This document shows, in pieces, positions 1 to 4,402 of a DNA stretch of 5,042 nucleotides. The DNA lies in contig JAQTOJ010000158.1 of assembly GCA_028713395.1 (NCBI GenBank), forward strand, positions 1-5,042. Reading direction: 5' to 3'. Origin of the DNA: Dehalococcoidales bacterium. Its GTDB lineage: Bacteria > Chloroflexota > Dehalococcoidia > Dehalococcoidales > Fen-1064. A program made the translations under genes and the position numbers. The number at the start of each line of letters is the position of its first letter. Position 1 is the first letter of the stretch. The notes below the pieces were generated by a model that had not been told where the DNA came from, did not search any database, and worked only from the letters and a program-made list of their open reading frames with translations.

Positions 1-33
1 TTTCTGAGTACCGTCTTGATGTGTAATCGCCAT
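1..33 (-). CDS. 5' end of a third gene in the cytochrome operon (partial, 11 codons)
   Basis: Only the first eleven codons are inside the window; they read M-A-I-T-H-Q-D-G-T-Q-K and run off the left edge. The ATG at 33-31 lies one base after the TAA stop (37-35) of the nonahaem cytochrome gene. It is preceded by a GGAG Shine-Dalgarno core (plus-strand 40-43) with a 6-nt spacer, so the start is well supported even though the product cannot be identified. Such tight spacing implies translation from the same mRNA as the cytochrome. By context, a membrane cytochrome b or another redox subunit would fit, because anchored multihaem cytochromes are often encoded beside their membrane partner. That is inference from position only; nothing in these eleven residues proves it. 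Confidence 0.6.
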   Translation of the reverse strand, partial: MAITHQDGTQK

Positions 34-34
34 A

Positions 35-1207
35 TTATGCTCCGTTCCGGTTTTTTACTTTGCGTCTTAACTCTATGAAGATATGCGCCAGCAGACCGAT
101 GACGATAAATGGAATCAATATCCAGTAAAAACGTCTGATTAAAAACACCAGGATGGCCTGTTTCGGTGAAGGTTCATAGTGCGAAAGCCAGGCCGCCGGG
201 AAATTGGTGGTGGCATCGGGGTGGCATTTCTGGCAAACATGCAGCAGGTTGGCTTTGATCACGGGTGAATCTGAAGCGGAAACGGATTCTATATTATGCA
301 CGCCGTGACAATCGGTGCAGACCGCCGTATCCACCCAGATATCCTTATTGCCTTTCGCCGCTAATGAAACAGTGGCGCCGTGGAAATCCTGCAGATAAGT
401 CTTTACCACGCTGGTGGAGATGCCGTATTTTTCCATCAATTGGGCGTTGCCGTGACACTTGCTGCATATATCTACCGATTCAAAACGGAAAGCCGGGGTG
501 CGGGGATCTTTGAAGCCGTGGGTGATATGGCAATCGGTGCAGACCGGCACGTCCAGATTATTATCCTGAATCAAGGCGGCGCCGTGCACACTCAACGCAT
601 ACTGATTATATGCCGTCTGGTGGCAGGGCGCGCAGGTTTGGGATATGCGGGAACGCGGTTCGGCGGGTTTTTGCACATCGTGAAAGCCATGACAATCTAC
701 ACAAACCGGCGCGTTCATGTCGCCGTTCGCCAGGACGGTATAATGCATGCCATCGAGCGTTTTTGTATAATTTTCAAAATGACACTGTTTACAGGCTTCA
801 TAGAGCGCCAGACTGTACTCGCGTCGGGTTACAGCATCCACTTTCGGATGCGGGTAGCCGGAAATCGTGCTGTGACAGTTGGTGCACAGTAGACCGGCGT
901 GCGTCGAGGTCATCAATTTGGAGTTATCGACGTATAAAGACAACGTATCGCCATTGGCCAGTTCGAGGTGGAAATCATTGATTCCATGACAGGAAAGACA
1001 GGCGGCATTACCTTCAAGGCTCGCCGTCGGGGTTGCCGTAGCGTTCGCTTCGCTGATTACGAAATGAGAAGTGGCTTCAGAATTCGGTTGCGCCGGATCT
1101 TTTGAAGCCACGGTGGTATTGGGGAAAAGCAGCCCGCCTGCGGCGATTATGAGCGTTAGTAACAAACCCAGGCCTATGTGATGCCGTTGCCCGCTTGATA
1201 ATTTCAT
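35..1207 (-). CDS. Membrane-anchored nonahaem cytochrome c (multihaem cytochrome c family)
   Basis: The protein (390 aa from the chosen start) has nine CxxCH haem-c attachment motifs, with first cysteines near residues 70, 108, 139, 169, 192, 223, 248, 297 and 325. About a dozen further histidines are interspersed (for example in FH, TH, MH, GFH, VHG, FHG, GVH and SHY contexts), enough for bis-histidine ligation of all nine haems. Residues 11-29 form an uncleaved-anchor or signal-like hydrophobic stretch followed by an Ala/Thr/Pro-rich linker. Residues 351-378 form a C-terminal transmembrane helix followed by a basic tail. The haem domain should therefore lie outside the cytoplasmic membrane and move electrons between a membrane quinone-linked partner and a periplasmic or external acceptor; the partner is not shown. 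The start at 1207 is preferred because GGGGAG lies 7 nt upstream. An in-frame ATG at 1237 would instead give an ATGA overlap with the preceding gene, but has only a weak ribosome site. It is not recognisable as NrfA, NapC or octahaem reductase by eye. Confidence 0.9.
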   Translation of the reverse strand: MKLSSGQRHHIGLGLLLTLIIAAGGLLFPNTTVASKDPAQPNSEATSHFVISEANATATPTASLEGNAACLSCHGINDFHLELANGDTLSLYVDNSKLMTSTHAGLLCTNCHSTISGYPHPKVDAVTRREYSLALYEACKQCHFENYTKTLDGMHYTVLANGDMNAPVCVDCHGFHDVQKPAEPRSRISQTCAPCHQTAYNQYALSVHGAALIQDNNLDVPVCTDCHITHGFKDPRTPAFRFESVDICSKCHGNAQLMEKYGISTSVVKTYLQDFHGATVSLAAKGNKDIWVDTAVCTDCHGVHNIESVSASDSPVIKANLLHVCQKCHPDATTNFPAAWLSHYEPSPKQAILVFLIRRFYWILIPFIVIGLLAHIFIELRRKVKNRNGA

Positions 1208-1214
1208 GAGCCAT

Positions 1215-1220
1215 CTCCCC
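1215..1220 (-). promoter_or_regulatory. Ribosome-binding site deciding the nonahaem cytochrome start
   Basis: The minus strand reads GGGGAG here, followed by a 7-nt spacer and the ATG at 1207. This is a much better site than anything in front of the upstream in-frame ATG at 1237, so it argues for the shorter protein with a compact n-region (MKLSSGQRHH) before the hydrophobic segment. Confidence 0.6.
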
Positions 1221-1233
1221 GCGTGCTGCCGCA

Positions 1234-1524
1234 TCATGGTTTACTCTCGACTTTTTTAGAGGGACGGGAGAAGACCCGTTTGATTTTAGTGCCAATGTAA
1301 TACATCAACCCGATAATACCGGCGAGGGGAATAAATATGACGAGCGTCAACCCGCCAATCGGTCCGGTGATCAGCGATAACCAGATGGGCAACCGCACAT
1401 ACCGGCTCTCCGGTTCACCCGGCAAGGTAAATATTTTTTGCCCGTCTACGTTAATGTATTCCCACTTTCCGGGACTAAAATAAGTGCCTTTGGCGGGAGT
1501 GCTGCCGCCTGCATACCATTTCAT
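1234..1524 (-). CDS. Small membrane protein of unknown function, first gene of the cytochrome operon
   Basis: This 96-aa protein has a polar, aromatic- and glycine-rich N-terminal half (MKWYAGG..., then AKGTYF and GKWEYI). A hydrophobic stretch of about 34 residues (roughly 45-78), long enough for one tilted helix or a short hairpin with a Gly-Pro break (TGPIGG), is followed by a basic tail of Lys/Arg-rich residues. The tail suggests the C-terminus is cytoplasmic. No haem motif, cysteine or catalytic motif is visible, and I do not recognise the family. Its stop overlaps the possible ATG at 1237 and lies 26 nt before the preferred cytochrome start, so the two are almost certainly co-transcribed. 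A role as an assembly or anchoring subunit of the cytochrome module is inference from position. The start at 1524 is chosen because AAGGA lies 7 nt upstream; the in-frame ATG at 1542 is preceded only by an AT run with no ribosome site. Confidence 0.75.
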   Translation of the reverse strand: MKWYAGGSTPAKGTYFSPGKWEYINVDGQKIFTLPGEPESRYVRLPIWLSLITGPIGGLTLVIFIPLAGIIGLMYYIGTKIKRVFSRPSKKVESKP

Positions 1525-1531
1525 TCTCCGT

Positions 1532-1536
1532 TCCTT
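1532..1536 (-). promoter_or_regulatory. Ribosome-binding site deciding the small membrane protein start
   Basis: AAGGA on the minus strand sits 7 nt before the ATG at 1524. The alternative start at 1542 lies upstream of this site, which would then fall inside the coding sequence. The site is part of a 9-bp string, GGAACGGAG, that recurs in front of the partial gene at the left edge. Confidence 0.5.
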
Positions 1537-1685
1537 ACTCATAAAATTAATTAATAGTTACATTATTGGCCTCATTTATCAATGCGTATTTGCCCTGAAA
1601 AGTACCGTATTTTTTCTAAAATATGTGGTGTTTTTATAAAACGCCTGAAAACAAACTGGTGCTCCTCATATAAGAAGAAACGCGC

Positions 1686-1714
1686 TTTACAATTTTGCGT
1701 CTTCGGTTTACAAT
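1686..1714 (+). promoter_or_regulatory. Predicted sigma-70-type promoter of the potassium channel gene
   Basis: TTTACA (1686-1691) and TACAAT (1709-1714) are separated by exactly 17 nt; each matches the -35 or -10 consensus at five of six positions. Transcription would be expected to start near 1721, only about 5 nt before the ATG at 1726. The 8-mer TTTACAAT occurs twice, at 1686-1693 and 1707-1714, a 21-bp offset, so the upstream copy could also be an operator half-site or a second -10. The surrounding spacer is AT-rich, so some chance matching is possible. Confidence 0.45.
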
Positions 1715-1725
1715 CCATATCAATT

Positions 1726-2715
1726 ATGAGTTATGCCAATAGATTTAGCCGCATTATCGCGGCTATTGTGATTGTAGTGGTGCTGGGCACGTTCGGTTAC
1801 GTGTTTATCGAAAAATGGTCATGGTTCGATGCCCTGTACATGACATTCATCACTATCAGTACCGTCGGCTTCAAGGAAGTGCACGACCTGAGCATGGGCG
1901 GCAAGATATTCACCATTTTTGTGATCGTCGGCGGCACCGGCACGATGTTGTATACCGCCACTACGCTGGTGCAATATGTGCTGGAAGGGCAACTGGGTAA
2001 TCTGCTGGGGAGGCGACGCATGAACGACGAAATCAATCGATTGAGCAACCATATCATTTTGTGCGGTTACGGCAAAGTCGGGCAGGAAGTGGCGCGGGTT
2101 TTCCGTAATGAGGGCGTGAAATTTATAGTCATCGAAGCCAACCAGGAAAACGCCACGCGCGCCCGTGATGAAGGTTATCTCTGTATCCACGGCGATGCCA
2201 CCAACGATGAAATATTGAAGCAAGCTCAGATAAGCCACGCCCGTGCCTTGATCACCGCCCTGGCGACGGATGCTGATAACCTTTTTGTCACCCTTTCCGC
2301 CAAGAGCTTGAAGCCGGATATATTTATCGTTTCCCGTGTTTATGGCGAAGAATCAGAAGCCAAATTAAAACGCGCCGGCGCGGATCGCACCATGTCTCCT
2401 TACCGCATCGGAGGCAGACGGCTGGCGATGCTGACTTTACGCCCGGTGGTCGTGGATTTTATCGATCGGGCGATGGGCACCCGCGAACACGAACTGACCC
2501 TCGAGGATATTGAAGTGGGAAAACAGTCCCCGGTCGCTGGTTTGACGATCAAAGTCTGGACGGATAAAAATCCGGGCATTCAGATACTGGCGGTGCGTAA
2601 GAAAGACAAAAACCTCATCGCCAACCCGGCGCCCGATACGCGTATCGAAATCGGAGACGAGTTGGTGGTCATCGGCACCCGGGCGCAGCTAAAAGATATC
2701 GAAGGCAGCGTTTAG
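1726..2715 (+). CDS. Two-TM potassium channel with cytoplasmic RCK (TrkA-N/TrkA-C) domain
   Basis: The 329-aa product has the layout of prokaryotic RCK-gated K+ channels. TM1 spans about residues 10-28, a pore helix and filter about 34-50 and TM2 about 59-84. A TrkA-N Rossmann domain follows from about 108, and a TrkA-C ligand domain occupies about 255-329. The nucleotide-binding loop GYGKVG is at 114-119, the acidic residue ending strand 2 is E137, and HGDAT is at 155-159, all typical of TrkA-N. The filter reads T-V-G-F-K (46-50) instead of the usual TVGYG. The predicted role is selective K+ conductance across the cytoplasmic membrane, gated by a ligand (nucleotide or ion) on the RCK ring. 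The in-frame ATG at 1582 would add 48 residues of low-hydrophobicity, Lys/Cys-rich sequence encoded by AT-rich spacer and is rejected. No Shine-Dalgarno precedes 1726, consistent with a near-leaderless mRNA. The gene is divergent from the cytochrome operon and apparently monocistronic. Confidence 0.9.
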   Translation: MSYANRFSRIIAAIVIVVVLGTFGYVFIEKWSWFDALYMTFITISTVGFKEVHDLSMGGKIFTIFVIVGGTGTMLYTATTLVQYVLEGQLGNLLGRRRMNDEINRLSNHIILCGYGKVGQEVARVFRNEGVKFIVIEANQENATRARDEGYLCIHGDATNDEILKQAQISHARALITALATDADNLFVTLSAKSLKPDIFIVSRVYGEESEAKLKRAGADRTMSPYRIGGRRLAMLTLRPVVVDFIDRAMGTREHELTLEDIEVGKQSPVAGLTIKVWTDKNPGIQILAVRKKDKNLIANPAPDTRIEIGDELVVIGTRAQLKDIEGSV

Positions 2716-2738
2716 CATCGTTTTGAACACTCGGATTA

Positions 2739-2767
2739 TTGACTTATCTATCAATCGTTGTTAGAAT
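2739..2767 (+). promoter_or_regulatory. Predicted sigma-70-type promoter of the enoyl-CoA hydratase gene
   Basis: TTGACT (2739-2744) and TAGAAT (2762-2767) are separated by 17 nt, each matching consensus at five of six positions. It lies in the 96-bp gap after the channel gene and predicts a transcript start near 2774 and a leader of roughly 38 nt containing the AGGAGG site. This implies that the hydratase is transcribed independently of the channel. Confidence 0.6.
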
Positions 2768-2800
2768 TCAAGCCAAAGTCACTAAATAATGAAATTAATG

Positions 2801-2806
2801 AGGAGG
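2801..2806 (+). promoter_or_regulatory. Strong ribosome-binding site deciding the hydratase start
   Basis: AGGAGG lies 5 nt before the ATG at 2812. It rules out the upstream in-frame TTG at 2758, which would place this site inside the gene and begin translation within the predicted -10 region. Confidence 0.85.
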
Positions 2807-2811
2807 CTGTT

Positions 2812-3573
2812 ATGGCTGCCGTCGAGTATGTAAAACAAGGGAGAATTGCTATTATCACCATCAACCGTCCGGAGGCGATGAATGCCATCAATAATGATGT
2901 GCATCGTGAGTTCCGGGGGGCTTTGATCGATTTCAACAAAGACGATAATTTATGGGTCGCGATCTTGACTGGCGCGGGCGACCGCGCTTTTTGCGCCGGC
3001 GCCGATATTAAAGAGTTCAAACCCGGTCCGCTTGAGACCTCCCGTCCCGCTGGGGAATTTATTTCCGGTGACGCCGTGAAGAAACCTATTATCGCGGCCA
3101 TTCATGGTTATTGCCTGGGCGGCGGCGAAGAGATCGCGCTGGAATGCGACCTGAGAATTGCCGCGGATGACTCCAAATTCGGGCAGCCGGAAGTGAATGT
3201 GGGTTATCTGGCTGCTGGCGGCGGCACGCAGCGCTTGCCCCGTTTTATTCCCAGGGCGGTGGCCATGGATATTCTCATGACGGGTAGGCTTCTCAATGCT
3301 GAGGAGGCTTTGCGCTGGGGGTTGGTGAGTCGTGTCGTGCCCCGTGAAAAACTGATGGAAGCCGCCATGGAAATGGCGAAAGCCATTGTGGCGAGGAGCC
3401 CGTTAAGCGAATCATGCACCAAGCGGGCAGTGCTGGAAGGGTTCAATCTTAATATGCCGGAAGCCATGCAGGTGGAGAAAAAATACGCCAATATCACCCG
3501 CGCTTCTGAGGACTTTGTGGAAGGTCCCAAAGCGTTTGTGGAAAAGCGTCCCCCGCAATGGAAAGGCAAATAG
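2812..3573 (+). CDS. Enoyl-CoA hydratase/isomerase (crotonase family)
   Basis: The 253-aa protein has normal crotonase length and all family landmarks. The first oxyanion-hole region is CAGADI (61-66), the second is in the GGG run at 103-105, and the loop GGGTQRLPR is at 136-144. Both acidic residues corresponding to Glu144 and Glu164 of rat mitochondrial enoyl-CoA hydratase are present (E107 in GGGEEIAL, E127 in FGQPE), so hydration of trans-2-enoyl-CoA to 3-hydroxyacyl-CoA is the likely reaction. The C-terminal EGPKAFVEKR segment is also typical. The cytoplasmic role would be fatty-acid, amino-acid or aromatic acyl-CoA degradation; the chain-length preference cannot be read. The loop that is usually PGAGGTQR reads AAGGGTQR here, a mild deviation near the catalytic water. 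It is preceded by its own promoter and a strong ribosome site, and no beta-oxidation partner gene is adjacent. Isomerase or dehydroadipyl-CoA hydratase activity are alternatives. Confidence 0.92.
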   Translation: MAAVEYVKQGRIAIITINRPEAMNAINNDVHREFRGALIDFNKDDNLWVAILTGAGDRAFCAGADIKEFKPGPLETSRPAGEFISGDAVKKPIIAAIHGYCLGGGEEIALECDLRIAADDSKFGQPEVNVGYLAAGGGTQRLPRFIPRAVAMDILMTGRLLNAEEALRWGLVSRVVPREKLMEAAMEMAKAIVARSPLSESCTKRAVLEGFNLNMPEAMQVEKKYANITRASEDFVEGPKAFVEKRPPQWKGK

Positions 3574-3575
3574 GG

Positions 3576-3610
3576 CGAAACCCGAAGCACGAAATACTAA
3601 AGGCGCAACA
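3576..3610. repeat. Imperfect 7-bp tandem repeat (five units) after the hydratase stop
   Basis: Starting two bases after the TAG stop, the sequence divides into CGAAACC, CGAAGCA, CGAAATA, CTAAAGG and CGCAACA. The first and fourth positions are constant in all five units, and the second, third and fifth are kept in four of five, giving a consensus near CGAAACA. The period of 7 means it has no codon phase. It sits in non-coding spacer and no hairpin is evident. Whether it is a dispersed repeat family of the genome cannot be judged from one copy. Confidence 0.5.
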
Positions 3611-3702
3611 ATATCGAATAATTGGTAAATAAAACCTACCGGATTTTTATGGATACCCACTTTCTTGGGGATGGAGTCATTGAATAGTCTGGGGGTGTTT
3701 CC

Positions 3703-3722
3703 ATTCCCTTGAAAAAGGGAAT
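3703..3722. repeat. dRS3/REP-like 20-bp inverted repeat with GAAA loop
   Basis: ATTCCCTT and AAGGGAAT form a perfect 8-bp inverted repeat around the tetraloop GAAA, a GNRA-type loop if transcribed. The pattern ATTCCC-N8-GGGAAT matches the form of the dRS3 repeat known from Neisseria. The flanking CATTCCC...GGGAATCCA resembles dispersed ATTCCCGC...GCGGGAAT repeats of many other bacteria. It is not followed by a T-run on either strand, so an intrinsic terminator is unlikely. It may instead be a repeat-family member, a recombination target or an mRNA 3'-end stabiliser. Confidence 0.55.
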
Positions 3723-3817
3723 CCACGTCGGAGTGTGCCACTTTAGTTTGTATGGGGCAATAAGCTTGTTTTTTGGCCTCTTGAGTCATTCACTCTAAAA
3801 AGGAAATAGCCTGTTCG

Positions 3818-4372
3818 ATGAAACAAAATGACACCGGCTTAAAACGCGGGATCGTTCAACTCGCCGGGCACCGGGCGGAATGGCATGCCGTTTTCCTCAC
3901 AGAAGCCGAGAAAATAAAAAGCTGTGTTGGGGATATCGCGCTCCAAATCGAACACGTCGGGAGTACATCTGTGCCCGGTCTGGCAGCTAAACCGATAATT
4001 GACATCGCAATTGGCGTGGAATCAAGCGGCGATATACTTCCTGTAGCGAAACGCTTAACGGATGCCGGTTATATCGATCGCGGCGATCAGGGTAAAGATG
4101 GCGGGTATCTGGTCGTGAAAGACGCCGCGCCTGGTGTCAGGATACTTCATATTCACATCGTAGAAAAGAAGGACATCCAGTGGTGGCATTACTTGTCATT
4201 TCGTGACATTCTTCGTGGCAACAAGAAAATCCGTCAGGAATACGCCCGCCTGAAAAAAGATCTCGCCCAAAAGTTCCCTGAAGACAGATATTCGTACACG
4301 TCCGGCAAAGCGGAATTCATTAGGCATACTTTATCAGGAACTCAAAAATCGCTCAACTCTGACCAGGACTGA
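3818..4372 (+). CDS. GrpB family protein (nucleotidyltransferase-like fold, function unknown)
   Basis: The 184-aa protein carries the GrpB hallmark EHVGSTSVPGLAAKPIIDI at residues 45-63. Within it, the GST and the aspartate at 62 resemble the GS...D signature of nucleotidyltransferase-superfamily enzymes. Further family-like segments are HIHIV (111-115), the YLSFRDILRGN region (125-135) and YTSGKAEFI (160-168). Length is normal for the family. No biochemical role is firmly established for stand-alone GrpB proteins, so none is assigned. It is soluble, with no signal peptide or membrane segment. The only Shine-Dalgarno-like site, AAGGA at 3800-3804, is 13 nt from the ATG, longer than usual, and no alternative in-frame start lies between, so translation may be weak. 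It is isolated from the hydratase by 244 bp and converges on the ligase gene. Confidence 0.85.
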   Translation: MKQNDTGLKRGIVQLAGHRAEWHAVFLTEAEKIKSCVGDIALQIEHVGSTSVPGLAAKPIIDIAIGVESSGDILPVAKRLTDAGYIDRGDQGKDGGYLVVKDAAPGVRILHIHIVEKKDIQWWHYLSFRDILRGNKKIRQEYARLKKDLAQKFPEDRYSYTSGKAEFIRHTLSGTQKSLNSDQD

Positions 4373-4387
4373 GACACTTTATCAGGA
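4328..4387. repeat. 12-bp direct repeat flanking the GrpB-family stop codon
   Basis: ACTTTATCAGGA occurs at 4328-4339, inside the last codons of the GrpB-family gene (encoding TLSG), and again at 4376-4387, just after its TGA stop. The two copies are 48 bp apart. A match this long so close together is unlikely by chance and could mark a small local duplication or slippage event at the gene's 3' end. Confidence 0.4.
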
Positions 4388-4402
4388 TTTCGATACTATA
4401 AA

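Larger units (their letters stand above)
3574..3817. other. Gene-free spacer between hydratase and GrpB-family gene
   Basis: This 244-bp stretch has no supportable gene. It contains the heptamer array at its left end, a weak GGTA/TACC stem at about 3624-3640 followed by a T-run (not a convincing terminator), the ATTCCC-N8-GGGAAT hairpin at 3703-3722, and a T6 run near 3769-3774. No convincing promoter for the GrpB gene was found by eye. The minus-strand reading frame crossing this spacer continues antisense into the hydratase and has no family features. Confidence 0.5.

Noticed and set aside
380..981. Plus-strand reading frames across the cytochrome gene
   Set aside because: Shadow frames antisense to nine regularly spaced CxxCH motifs; no independent support.
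1208..1237. Longer cytochrome start at 1237 with an ATGA overlap
   Set aside because: Plausible by coupling, but it has only a weak ribosome site and would lengthen the signal n-region. GGGGAG before 1207 is better. Not fully excluded.
1546..1590. Promoter for the minus-strand cytochrome operon (TTGATA at 1582-1577)
   Set aside because: A good -35-like hexamer exists, but no acceptable -10 lies at 16-18 nt; the best candidates match only about half of the consensus. The ATTAATTAAT palindrome nearby is simply AT-rich.
1582..1725. 48-residue N-terminal extension of the potassium channel from the ATG at 1582
   Set aside because: It is encoded by AT-rich divergent spacer, has no ribosome site, no family similarity, and would overlap the predicted promoter. 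The ATG at 1726 places TM1 where the family expects it.
3620..3650. Intrinsic terminator after the hydratase (GGTA...TACC stem followed by T5)
   Set aside because: The stem is only 4 bp with a 9-nt loop and the T-run is not directly adjacent; too weak to call.
3412..3789. Minus-strand reading frame of 125 codons across the hydratase 3' end and spacer
   Set aside because: Mostly antisense to a confidently identified gene, with no ribosome site, family motif or coding character of its own.
3674..3790. 8-bp direct repeats GAGTCATT (3674-3681 and 3783-3790) as target-site duplications of a small inserted element
   Set aside because: An 8-mer repeat within a few hundred bases is expected by chance, and the enclosed segment has no terminal inverted repeats.
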